64,000 nucleotides of DNA from a virus: positions 124,001 to 188,000 of IMG/VR virus record IMGVR_UViG_3300027770_000027; one strand, given 5' to 3'. Under the pieces are notes generated by a model. The model was not told where the DNA came from. It saw nothing but the letters and a program-made list of their open reading frames with translations, and did no database searches. Positions 8,713-17,698 of the stretch are shown piece by piece. Each line of letters starts with the position of its first letter. The stretch's first letter is position 1. The translations under genes were made by a program, and so were the position numbers.

Positions 8713-9531
8713 TTAATAATTGATTGTCACAAAAGCGGAACCAGCCCCATCTGTTATGTAAATGGGAAGCAAGTCTCCTGGATGTAAAAGTACTGGATAT
8801 GTGCCAGATTGGCCAGGAGTTCCTCTCCCTCCAAAACCACCACCATCTCCGGATTGTATAATTACTTCCGCGTATCTAGCGTTTCTAGGAACTCTCCAAT
8901 AATGAGTCCCCACAGAGTTAAAAGTTACAGTCCCGCCGAAATTTGTATTACCAATTTGATCTTGATAACACCACCTAGCACTCAAAGCACTCCAGGTTAA
9001 TACCTGGCCGTCTGTAGGTGAAGAGTCTACTATAACTCGACCCATCAAGCGATTTACATCTCCGGTTCCTATTGTACCATACACATAAGCCCTAACAGAA
9101 ATGCGGACATTTTTTGGAGGAGCACTTGGTAGTATTAGGGTGCCATCATTTAATGCTGAAATTGTATAATCAGATGCAAGTAAATCTAAACCTCCTACAG
9201 TTACTAGATAATTTATAGAATTAGTCCCGTTGTATCCGTTAATAGGATAAAAAGAAGTGTCTGAATCATTTCCTACAAATTCTGTTGACGTGGAAGAATT
9301 TATACCCGATGGAACATATTCTAAAGGAACGGCTCCAGTAATATTTCTACCGTCACCATAAAATGTTCGGGCACTAATAGAGTTTACATAAAGTAAATTG
9401 TCCTGAGAAGTGGTTATGCCGTTACCAATTACATAAGAACCTGTGTTGTTGGTAGAATTATTAACACCTCCCATAATCCCGGAGGACTTAGGGTATTGTG
9501 TCATGCTATACTCGATTTTAGATATGCTCAT
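8713..9531 (-). CDS. Short tail fibre (paralogue 3, without the glycine-rich tip)
   Basis: 272 residues. It shares the attachment domain (SSGIMGGVN, GSYVIGNGITT, LLYVNSIS, FYGDGRNITG), fibre domain (FVGNDSDTSFYPINGYN, NYLVTVGGLDL, TLILPSAPPKNVRISVR) and linker (TDGQVLTWSALSARW) of its two neighbours. After the linker only ~65 residues remain: a short Gly patch (GDGGGFGGRGTPG) and an end (AGSAFVTINY) equivalent to the ends of the paralogues. It therefore looks like the same protein with most of the Gly-rich tip deleted cleanly in frame. The reading frame is intact and the gene keeps its own promoter box, so it is probably functional. It may be an alternative tip or a donor for recombination. 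Confidence 0.6.
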   Translation of the reverse strand: MSISKIEYSMTQYPKSSGIMGGVNNSTNNTGSYVIGNGITTSQDNLLYVNSISARTFYGDGRNITGAVPLEYVPSGINSSTSTEFVGNDSDTSFYPINGYNGTNSINYLVTVGGLDLLASDYTISALNDGTLILPSAPPKNVRISVRAYVYGTIGTGDVNRLMGRVIVDSSPTDGQVLTWSALSARWCYQDQIGNTNFGGTVTFNSVGTHYWRVPRNARYAEVIIQSGDGGGFGGRGTPGQSGTYPVLLHPGDLLPIYITDGAGSAFVTINY

Positions 9532-9540
9532 GTACAGTTA

Positions 9541-9548
9541 TATTTATT
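9541..9548 (-). promoter_or_regulatory. Late-type promoter box (AATAAATA) embedding upstream stop codon
   Basis: Seven of eight consensus bases, 10 bases from the ATG at 9531. The stop codon of the giant fibre gene (9544-9546) is the TAA inside the box. Confidence 0.55.
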
Positions 9549-12500
9549 GATAATCCCACAGACGAATCAATCTTTCTACTCCGTGAATGGTTACTTTAAA
9601 GAAATCCCCGCTCGCGACTGTTGGAGTTGATATTGAATATGCGTCTTGGAAGTTGATAATGTCTGAAGAATATAAATCTACAATACCAGTTTTACCGTTT
9701 ATAGTAGATACAGTTGCTGGATATACTCCATAACTATATGTATAAACAATTATAGAAACGCCAGCATCTGGCACGGAAGTAAATTGAACAGATCCGCCGT
9801 TGTATAAACTTATAACATAATCTATATCCGGACGTTGAATAACATTTCCGACCAACACCAGATAATTTCTAGCATTTGTGCGAATTATTCCTCCAGGTGC
9901 TAAGGTGTAGAAGGAGTCTATCCCATTTGAGGTCCTGTTGGTTACTACTGGTGGTGGTATATTGAATCCGTGAAAATTTGTATACCACACGTTAACATTT
10001 GAAACCACTGGTCCAAAATCTGTAGAGGTGAATACTATGGATTTACCGCCGTCTCTAGTGATATTAAAGTCTATTCCGGGTTTTTGAACTACACCATTAA
10101 CAGTCACCAAATAATAGGAAGAATTTGTAGCATATTCTGGTGTAAGGCTAGTTGATAGATTGTACGAGGCGGACGCACTAGTTGCAGTAAAAGAGGTATA
10201 AGAGGTTCTTGGAGTATAACCATTTTCATACTGATTAGATCTTACTTGAACCACCGCACCAGTTGGTGGGGCTGAGTCAAATATTAAAAATCCTTGACCA
10301 TCCCCAGCAGATATAGAATAATTTGATGTCGGTGTTTGTACCACCCCATCAATAGCAATTAAATAATCGGAAGCAACGTCGCCTACAAAAGCGGTAACAG
10401 ATGGAGTATTAGTTAGTAAGAAGGAAGTGGTTGAACTGTCTCCATTAAATGTAGAAAAACTTGGACTTGCATAGTAAATATAAGCTGCTGGAGGTCCTAT
10501 AACAACTGGTACAGTGTTGGTAGGAATTTTAATGTTCTTAATCAACTCTATCACATCTATATTAGCACTCAATAGAGTGCCAGTTGTGTTGATGTTTTTG
10601 CCTTCTATGAAACTAGTTGCACAAAAGGATCTGGCAGTTAATGCTCCTTGACTGACAAAGTCATTAGTAACTGTTAAGTTGTTAGTAACTACAGAATTTG
10701 TTGCTCGGATGTCTGTGGCACTAATCAACGGACTGCTCACTCGTACAGAGCCGTATATTATATTACCTGTAATAGAATTTGCAGATAAAGTATTGCCCAC
10801 ACTTAAATCATCTCTTATTATTGCAGAAACTGTATTTATTGTGCTAGTAATATTGGCATAAGTCCCTTGAACTAAAGAACCAGCACATATATCTCGAGCA
10901 CAAACAAATGTAGTAGAATATATATTATAGCCACTTAAACTTTGTGTTGCTTTGATGTTTGTACCACCACAAATATCTCCAACAGAACATATTACATTAC
11001 CCGATTTAATTAAATTAGAGGCATATATAACATTGTCTGATACTAAACAATCCGTAACACAAGCACTTGGTGATTTTACTAAAGATCTACCACAGATAGT
11101 ATTGCCACAAATAGTATTGTATGTATATAGGTTGTTGCTTACGATTAAACAATCAGTAACACAAGCACTTGGAGCTTTTACTAAAGATCTACCACAAACG
11201 ATATCGCCACAAATAGTGTTTGTGGCGCATATACTTCCACCAGTATTAATGGTGTTGCTAGCGTATATAACATTGTCTGATACTAAACGATCAGTAACAC
11301 AAGCACTTGGGGATTTTACCAAAGTTCTGCCACAAACGATATCGCCACAGATAGTGTTTGTGGCACATATGCTCCCACCTGTATTAATGGTGTTGCTAGC
11401 ATATATGCAATTAGAAGATCCTAGATAATCTGTAACACAAGCACTTGGTGATTTTACTAAAGTTCTGCCACAGATAGTATTACCACAGATGGTGTTTGTT
11501 GTGTATATATTATTGTCTACGATTAAACAATCTGTAACACAAGCACTTGGTGATTTTACTAAAGTCCTGCCGCAGATAGTATTACCGCAAATAGTGTTTG
11601 TTGTATAAATGTTATTATCTACAATTAAACAATCTGTAACACAAGCACTTGGTGATTTTACTAAAGATCTACCACAGATAGTATTACCACAGATGGTGTT
11701 TGTGGCACATATGTTGTTGCTAGAACTTATACAATCTGTAGCTGATACGCTGATGGAAAACATTCCATTAACAGCACATATGTTATTTGCAGAACTTAAA
11801 TTGTTAACAAATGTGTGATTGTGGCACACTGCATTTAAGTTAGATCCTAAAATGAAAACATTATTAAAGATTTTAGAATCATTGTCAAATCCACCGGCAA
11901 TGAAAGAATTATCAGAAGAGGATTTATTACCACTACCCGCTCCTATAAATGTGTAGTTACCAGATGAAGTATTCTTTAAACCACTTCCTATAAAGGATTG
12001 AATACCAGAGGCAACTCCACTGATACCGTTGACAATTGTAGAGAAACAATTAGAAGCATTGTTATACTGTCCAGCCCCTACAATTGAATTAGCACTTAAT
12101 ACTGTGTTATTAGTACCACCAGCTATGATAGAATTACTTCCACATACAACATTAGATTCACCTGCTAAGATGGCATTTGAATTGTTATATGTTTTATTTA
12201 ATTGGCCGGCTCCAATTAAATTATAAGAACCCGCTGCAATATTTGAATTACCCGCAATTATGGAAGAGTAATCTGCAGAGGATTGATTGCTACTACCTGC
12301 AGCAACAAACGTATAATGGCCAGAAATTGTATTTTTAACTCCACCAGCAAGAACACTACAATTACCAGACACATTTCCACTCAAACCACCGACAATAGAA
12401 GAATGTGATCCAGAAACAATATTACGTTCTCCAGCCCCTATAAAAGTTTGAACTGCTGCGGATGAGTTGTTAAGACCCGAACTGATTACAGAATTGGCAC

Positions 12501-15500
12501 TTAATGCTGTGTTACTAGTACCCGCACCGATGATAGAACTGTTGCCACAGGCAATATTAAACTCCCCGGCAACAACAGCACTTGAATTGCAATAAACTTT
12601 ATTTGATTGACCAGCTCCAACAATATTACAAGCTCCGAACGTTTTGTTGTTATTACCAGAAACTATAGCTGAATAATCTGCATTTGCGGCATTTGCACTA
12701 CCCGCTACCACTGTGGTGTAATTGCCATTTACTATATTGTTTCTGCCACCCACCAAAGAACTACAACTACCAGCAACATTCCCACTCAAACCACCAACTA
12801 TAGAAGAATGATTTCCAGAGACAGTATTACCTTCTCCCGAGCCTACAAAGGCATTGTTGCCCGAGGAGGTGTTAGTACCACCACCAACAATGGCAGAAGA
12901 ATTTCCAGAATTAACATTACAGCACCCAGCTGCAATGTGAGAAAACCCTCCACTTACTGTATTACAAAGCCCTCCTCCGAGTGTGCTACAATTACCAGAC
13001 ACATTTCCACTCAAACCACCGACAATAGAAGAATGTGATCCAGAAACAATATTACGTTCTCCAGCCCCTATAAAAGTTTGAACTGCAGAAGAATTATTAC
13101 AGAGACCGGCTCCGATAATTGAATTAGCACTTAATGATATGTTACTAGTCCCGCCGCCTATAACAGAGTTGTTGCCACAAACTGTATTAGAATCTCCAGC
13201 CAAAATAGCACTTGAATTGCAATTGGTTTTATTTGACTGACCCGCTCCTATAATATTGCAATTACCATTAGAAATATTAGTACTACCAGAAATGATTGTT
13301 GAAGCATGACCACTTACAGTATTGGCTTTGCCTCCTATAACAACGCTGCAGTTACCGGTTACATTACTACTTAAACCACCCACTATGGAAGAGTGTTGGC
13401 CAGAAACTATATTATATTCTCCAGCACCGATAAAGGTTTGAGCCCCGGAGGTATTATTACCCGATCCCGCTGCTATGAAAGAATTAGTTGCTGTTACAGT
13501 GTTACTGTTGTTAACTCCACCGCCTATAATAGAATTGTTTCCGCAAGCTGTGTTACATTCACCAGCTAAGATAGCATTTGAATTGTTACAGACTTTGTTT
13601 AATTGTCCAGATCCTATAAAATTGTAGTTACCATTAGTTTGGTTAACCGCTCCAGCAACAATAGCTGAATAATTTGCGTTGGCTAAATTGGCGCTACCAG
13701 CACCCACTAATGTATAATTGCCTGTTACAGTATTTTTAGTACCACTGTCAATACTACTGCAGCTGCCAGACACCCGACCACTTAAACCACTTATTATAGA
13801 AGAGTGTTGACCAGAAACAGAATTAGCTTCCCCTGATCCTATAAAAGTTTGAACCGCAAAAGAATTATTACAAACTCCAGATCCTATAAAAGAACTAGCA
13901 CTTAAGGCGGTGTTTGTGGTGCCAGATCCGATGAGGGAATTGTTACCACACACGTTATTGCCGTACCCAGCAATAATGGCACTGGAATTTCCTGAAGTTT
14001 GATTAAATTGTCCAGCACCGATTAAATTATAACCAGCTGTGCCAGAAAGAGTAACAACGTTGTTTATACCTGCAAGTATTGCAGAGTGATCTGAACATAC
14101 GGTATTGTTGACCCCAGTCCCTATAAGAGAATTGGAACCATTGACTGTGTTTAATCTACCACCTACTAGGGAAGCACATGTCCCAGTAACCTTATTGCAA
14201 CAACCTCCAACAATAGATGCATGTGAGCCAGTAACAACATTACAATCACCTGCGCCTATGAAGGTTTGAATGTTATTAGCAGTGTTACAAGAACCAGCAC
14301 CGATGAAAGAATTTGCGCTTAAGGAAATGTTATTAGTTCCCGCTCCTATAACGGACTTGGTTCCACAAAGAGTGTTGGTTTCTCCTGCGATAATTGCATT
14401 GGAATCACAATAAGATTTGTTTTGTTTACCCGCTCCTATTAAGCTACAAGATCCGGATACACAATTGCTTCCTCCGGTTAAAATGGAAGAATAATCACCA
14501 GTCACTTTGTTGCTACTTCCCGCAGCAACAAAGGCATAATTACCAGCGATATTATTAAATTTACCACCACCAACAACACTACAGCTACCAATTACATTAC
14601 TACTAAAACCCCCCACAATAGACGAATGGTCACCATAGACTATGTTGGAACATCCTCCTCCTATGAGGGAAAGATTTCCAGATGCCGTATTAGAACATCC
14701 CGTAACAATACCAGAGGCATTTCCACTGACTACGTTTACGCCGCCGGCACCTATTACAGATAAATTTGAACTTACCGCGTTTGCATTTCCACCCACTATG
14801 GAACTTTGTATACCAGATACATTATTAGAATAACCTGCGGTTACACTAGAATCGGAATTAGTAACCTCATTGCTTCTACCAGCAGTAACAGAAGAGCTAC
14901 AGCCACGAACAATGTTTTGACTACCGGCTCCAACGAAAGAATTTGCACTTAAAGATTGATTTGAACAACCAGCAACGACTCCAGAATATATGTTACAAAC
15001 AGAATTGCTTCTACCAGCAGCAATGACACTACAATTTCCGTTTATAATTTGATTGTATTGTCCAGCTTCTACGACAGAACTATCAGAATTTCTAATTAAA
15101 TTTGAATCCCCGGCGCCTATATAGGAAGTAGTACCACAACTTGCATTATTAGTACCACCAATAATAGTGTTATGAGCGCCTTGGGTACAGTTATTATAAC
15201 CACCCACTATAGCAGAAAATTCATTTCTTGTCAGATTGCAACAACCAGCACCTATAAAAGAATTTGCACTTAAAATTGTATTACTTGTACCCCCTCCAAT
15301 AATACTGTTAATACCATCACTAGAATTTAATACACCAGCACCGACCATGGAGTACTCCCCATTACTGGTATTATTGCCACCAGCCACAACAGCCGACTGT
15401 AAGCCAATAGTTTTATTATAACAACCAGCACCTATGAAAGAATATGGTCCGAATGCATATGCACACAAACCACCAACAATAGTTGCGAAATCTCCAGGGG

Positions 15501-16095
15501 CAGAATTTCTACAACCACCAAGAACATTTGCAAACACCCCAGTAGAGTTAAATCTACCACCACCTATTACCCCGAAAGCATTAGAATTATAGTTATTAGC
15601 ACCGGATCCTATAAATGTATTAATACCATCTGAAACGTTAAATTCGCCACCGCCTATTACACCAGCACAAAAATTAACATAATTAAGTTTACCACCACCA
15701 ACAAATCCTAAATCACATTCTATGTGATTATAACAACCACCGGCAATAACAGCATCATCTCCTACAATTGTATTTCCTTCACCACCACCAATATTTGAAT
15801 ACCATCCAGCATTTATTACTTGATTTGGTCGAGTTCCGGGTACTCCAGAGAGTGGGTTAGAGGGAACTATACCAAAGTGTTGGAGGTTTATGGTAAGCCC
15901 ACGACCGTTAGAACTAGTGGTTTGTGCCCAAGTATACGGATTATATCCTAAAACATAATCTAATAGAACACAAGCGGAGGCTGTTTGAGTGGTAGGACTA
16001 AAATCTAAATTAGTAGCTGCCAAGAAAAGATCGCCGTGTGATATGCTATCAGCACGTGTTAGCTCTGTTAATCTGATGTCGTCTATTGTAGCCAT
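9544..16095 (-). CDS. Giant cysteine-rich beta-roll tail fibre with YadA-head-like repeats
   Basis: 2,183 residues. The N-terminus (IDDIRLTELTRADSI, GDLFLAATN) is a phage-fibre type start. Residues ~100-1420 are roughly 90 short repeats of about 14 residues that alternate patterns such as SSIVGGxSN, xxSGNxSxIG and AGxxNxxxG. They resemble the left-handed beta-roll of YadA or haemagglutinin heads. Residues ~1450-1690 contain six 34-46-residue repeats (NTICGNTICGRTLVKSP, SACVTDCLIVDNN). The last ~350 residues include three copies of the fibre domain also found in the three smaller fibres (YLIAIDGVVQTP, YYLVTVNGVVQKP, YLVLVGNVIQRP). Cysteine is unusually abundant and recurs at fixed repeat positions. 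No signal peptide or membrane anchor is present, so it is a virion fibre, not a bacterial autotransporter. Confidence 0.75.
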   Translation of the reverse strand: MATIDDIRLTELTRADSISHGDLFLAATNLDFSPTTQTASACVLLDYVLGYNPYTWAQTTSSNGRGLTINLQHFGIVPSNPLSGVPGTRPNQVINAGWYSNIGGGEGNTIVGDDAVIAGGCYNHIECDLGFVGGGKLNYVNFCAGVIGGGEFNVSDGINTFIGSGANNYNSNAFGVIGGGRFNSTGVFANVLGGCRNSAPGDFATIVGGLCAYAFGPYSFIGAGCYNKTIGLQSAVVAGGNNTSNGEYSMVGAGVLNSSDGINSIIGGGTSNTILSANSFIGAGCCNLTRNEFSAIVGGYNNCTQGAHNTIIGGTNNASCGTTSYIGAGDSNLIRNSDSSVVEAGQYNQIINGNCSVIAAGRSNSVCNIYSGVVAGCSNQSLSANSFVGAGSQNIVRGCSSSVTAGRSNEVTNSDSSVTAGYSNNVSGIQSSIVGGNANAVSSNLSVIGAGGVNVVSGNASGIVTGCSNTASGNLSLIGGGCSNIVYGDHSSIVGGFSSNVIGSCSVVGGGKFNNIAGNYAFVAAGSSNKVTGDYSSILTGGSNCVSGSCSLIGAGKQNKSYCDSNAIIAGETNTLCGTKSVIGAGTNNISLSANSFIGAGSCNTANNIQTFIGAGDCNVVTGSHASIVGGCCNKVTGTCASLVGGRLNTVNGSNSLIGTGVNNTVCSDHSAILAGINNVVTLSGTAGYNLIGAGQFNQTSGNSSAIIAGYGNNVCGNNSLIGSGTTNTALSASSFIGSGVCNNSFAVQTFIGSGEANSVSGQHSSIISGLSGRVSGSCSSIDSGTKNTVTGNYTLVGAGSANLANANYSAIVAGAVNQTNGNYNFIGSGQLNKVCNNSNAILAGECNTACGNNSIIGGGVNNSNTVTATNSFIAAGSGNNTSGAQTFIGAGEYNIVSGQHSSIVGGLSSNVTGNCSVVIGGKANTVSGHASTIISGSTNISNGNCNIIGAGQSNKTNCNSSAILAGDSNTVCGNNSVIGGGTSNISLSANSIIGAGLCNNSSAVQTFIGAGERNIVSGSHSSIVGGLSGNVSGNCSTLGGGLCNTVSGGFSHIAAGCCNVNSGNSSAIVGGGTNTSSGNNAFVGSGEGNTVSGNHSSIVGGLSGNVAGSCSSLVGGRNNIVNGNYTTVVAGSANAANADYSAIVSGNNNKTFGACNIVGAGQSNKVYCNSSAVVAGEFNIACGNSSIIGAGTSNTALSANSVISSGLNNSSAAVQTFIGAGERNIVSGSHSSIVGGLSGNVSGNCSVLAGGVKNTISGHYTFVAAGSSNQSSADYSSIIAGNSNIAAGSYNLIGAGQLNKTYNNSNAILAGESNVVCGSNSIIAGGTNNTVLSANSIVGAGQYNNASNCFSTIVNGISGVASGIQSFIGSGLKNTSSGNYTFIGAGSGNKSSSDNSFIAGGFDNDSKIFNNVFILGSNLNAVCHNHTFVNNLSSANNICAVNGMFSISVSATDCISSSNNICATNTICGNTICGRSLVKSPSACVTDCLIVDNNIYTTNTICGNTICGRTLVKSPSACVTDCLIVDNNIYTTNTICGNTICGRTLVKSPSACVTDYLGSSNCIYASNTINTGGSICATNTICGDIVCGRTLVKSPSACVTDRLVSDNVIYASNTINTGGSICATNTICGDIVCGRSLVKAPSACVTDCLIVSNNLYTYNTICGNTICGRSLVKSPSACVTDCLVSDNVIYASNLIKSGNVICSVGDICGGTNIKATQSLSGYNIYSTTFVCARDICAGSLVQGTYANITSTINTVSAIIRDDLSVGNTLSANSITGNIIYGSVRVSSPLISATDIRATNSVVTNNLTVTNDFVSQGALTARSFCATSFIEGKNINTTGTLLSANIDVIELIKNIKIPTNTVPVVIGPPAAYIYYASPSFSTFNGDSSTTSFLLTNTPSVTAFVGDVASDYLIAIDGVVQTPTSNYSISAGDGQGFLIFDSAPPTGAVVQVRSNQYENGYTPRTSYTSFTATSASASYNLSTSLTPEYATNSSYYLVTVNGVVQKPGIDFNITRDGGKSIVFTSTDFGPVVSNVNVWYTNFHGFNIPPPVVTNRTSNGIDSFYTLAPGGIIRTNARNYLVLVGNVIQRPDIDYVISLYNGGSVQFTSVPDAGVSIIVYTYSYGVYPATVSTINGKTGIVDLYSSDIINFQDAYSISTPTVASGDFFKVTIHGVERLIRLWDYQ
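11045..11735. repeat. Six intragenic tandem repeats (102- or 138-bp units)
   Basis: Units start near 11048, 11150, 11288, 11426, 11528 and 11630. Each contains the core gtaacacaagcacttggnga (plus-strand reading, one variable base) followed by ctaccacagatagtatt-like sequence. Spacings are 102 or 138 bases, both multiples of three, so the array encodes 34- or 46-residue protein repeats inside the giant fibre gene. Confidence 0.85.
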
Positions 16096-16101
16096 TGTTA
16101 A

Positions 16102-16109
16102 TATTTATT
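16102..16109 (-). promoter_or_regulatory. Late-type promoter box (AATAAATA) embedding upstream stop codon
   Basis: Seven of eight consensus bases, 7 bases before the ATG of the giant fibre. The stop codon at 16105-16107 of the upstream gene is the TAA of the box. Confidence 0.6.
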
Positions 16110-16998
16110 CCAAGACCAGGTATTTCTGATAGACATGTTTACTATCTCCAAATTTAGTAACATCTGCCTTAATATATCGTAGATTATAAGCAGGATCTGT
16201 CTTGTCTGTTGCAACTGTTAAGATGTGATAAGGTAGTGGCGTAAACGGATCATAAGGAAACACAGCACAATTTTCTTCATCTAAATCCATATACGGTAAA
16301 TGAAGAGACACTTCTGTGATGTGAAATTGATCCTGTTTACCTGCATTTCCAGGGGATATATTAAAACTCATTATACCAAATTCTAATATTTCATTTTTTA
16401 ATAAGAAAGAAATATTAAATAATCTAGTAGTTTCATTAAATGTAATGACAGGGTCTTCTAGAGTTACATTAAAATTGCTCCAATTTGAAGTTCCTTCGGG
16501 TCTCATTATTAAACGAACTCTATCAAATAATACAGTTTGAACAGTTGCCAGATTCGTATCAAAAACATTTAAATGGATGGTAAAACTGAAACGGCTAATA
16601 GAATTTTTGTTTTCATCCATTGGAGCTACATAAGCATAGTATATTTTGTTTTCATCTTCCTGTAGCCAATAACAACAACGAGTCGAGAATCCTGCATAGT
16701 TTTGGCGTTTTGGAATAATTGGAGTGTAAAAATTATATAAACTAAAAGGAGTTATGCCCCTGTCATCTAAATTAAGTTTTTCAAAGAAATATCCAGCAGG
16801 TGTTTCTACAAAAATGGTATCATAAAAGACGTCAAATCTAGTAACATTATTAGTAGACAAATGATTATAAAATGTTGGATATGCTGTTGCATATTTCATA
16901 TAAACTGCTGACAAGGCAATTGTTGCTGGAACCCTATTGCCTTCTGTGTCTCTAAACCAAAGCTCTCCCCCTTCAAGGGTTTTATTATATAAATTCAT
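16105..16998 (-). CDS. Beta-rich virion protein of unknown function
   Basis: 297 residues, not recognised. It is rich in Phe, Tyr and Asn, with alternating hydrophobic segments suggesting a beta-sandwich (SRFSFTIHLNVFDTN, FNVTLEDPVITFNE, LFNISFLLKNEIL). It contains a CCYWLQEDENKIYYAY segment and no transmembrane or signal segment. It starts 3 bases after the stop of the 220-residue protein upstream and ends 9 bases before the giant fibre, so it belongs to the same late structural run. A baseplate-to-fibre connector would fit the position but cannot be shown. Confidence 0.5.
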   Translation of the reverse strand: MNLYNKTLEGGELWFRDTEGNRVPATIALSAVYMKYATAYPTFYNHLSTNNVTRFDVFYDTIFVETPAGYFFEKLNLDDRGITPFSLYNFYTPIIPKRQNYAGFSTRCCYWLQEDENKIYYAYVAPMDENKNSISRFSFTIHLNVFDTNLATVQTVLFDRVRLIMRPEGTSNWSNFNVTLEDPVITFNETTRLFNISFLLKNEILEFGIMSFNISPGNAGKQDQFHITEVSLHLPYMDLDEENCAVFPYDPFTPLPYHILTVATDKTDPAYNLRYIKADVTKFGDSKHVYQKYLVLE

Positions 16999-17001
16999 AA
17001 A

Positions 17002-17664
17002 TTACAATTGGTGGATGTTGGGGTTTAAATTATTTTTAGAGTCGTAGGATTCTTGTATTTTATATTTTTTGAAAAATGGAGATGGTAATATTTTAGTTAA
17101 AGGTTCTACCGGAGTAGGTCCCCACTTGACCAATACTGGTAATAGATAGCTCGGATTAAAAGATTCAAAATTATATAAAAGAGTGTTGTCAGCTCCAAAC
17201 ATACGAGAGGATGCTAAATGAATGTTATCAAAATAATGAGCTTCTATATCATCTAGACTAGCATTTAGGTTAGGAGCTCTTACTTCTAGAACAAATTCTA
17301 TAAAGTTGTGATTAATTGCCACCCTTTCATCTGCAATCCAATACCAAGTTATTTTGATAATATATTGTTCTGTAATACCATTTGTTGCATGATATGTGTG
17401 ATCAATGGTAAAATTTCTAGGATCTCCGGGTTCTGATGAAAATGGAACTCCGGGAGTAACAACATTCGGTTTAGCAAACAGTTTTTGGGTAAATTTAGGA
17501 GAATTATCTCCAAATTCATACACTATTTTATAAACTTTGTGTGAAAGACTTCCACTGGCTCCGTTATCCAAAGCTCCTGGATTTAAACTAAGTTTACAAG
17601 GACCAACACCGTAAATAATTTGGCCAAACAGATCTTGATTTAAATCTACGGTTATATGTGACAT
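17002..17664 (-). CDS. PKD-like fold virion protein
   Basis: 220 residues. The segment from ~45 to ~130 has PKD-domain features: YKIVYEFGDNSPKF (compare W-x-FGDG), then IDHTYHATNGITEQYII (the HTY...G.Y element) and KITWYW. PKD domains are Ig-like beta-sandwiches used as spacers or for protein-protein and glycan contact on surface structures. The remainder is not recognised. It lies between the RCC1 fibre and the 297-residue protein with short spacing, so a virion role is likely. A GATAAATC sequence lies 4 bases upstream (17668-17675), a weak version of the late box. Confidence 0.5.
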   Translation of the reverse strand: MSHITVDLNQDLFGQIIYGVGPCKLSLNPGALDNGASGSLSHKVYKIVYEFGDNSPKFTQKLFAKPNVVTPGVPFSSEPGDPRNFTIDHTYHATNGITEQYIIKITWYWIADERVAINHNFIEFVLEVRAPNLNASLDDIEAHYFDNIHLASSRMFGADNTLLYNFESFNPSYLLPVLVKWGPTPVEPLTKILPSPFFKKYKIQESYDSKNNLNPNIHQL

Positions 17665-17698
17665 ACAGATTTATCATACTTACTAGGTTTGTCTAAAT

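Noticed and set aside
10952-11428. Plus-strand open frame of 158 codons across the repeat array.
   Set aside because: It is the antisense of the repeated NTICG/SACVTD fibre array; its own repeats only mirror those of the minus-strand gene, and it has no ribosome site or promoter.
11045-11735. CRISPR-like repeat array.
   Set aside because: Units are 102 or 138 bases, lie in one open frame and encode protein repeats; spacers are not unique.
9544-16095. Bacterial trimeric autotransporter adhesin.
   Set aside because: Head repeats look YadA-like, but there is no signal peptide or C-terminal membrane anchor, the end is a phage-fibre domain, and the gene sits among fibre genes with a late phage promoter.
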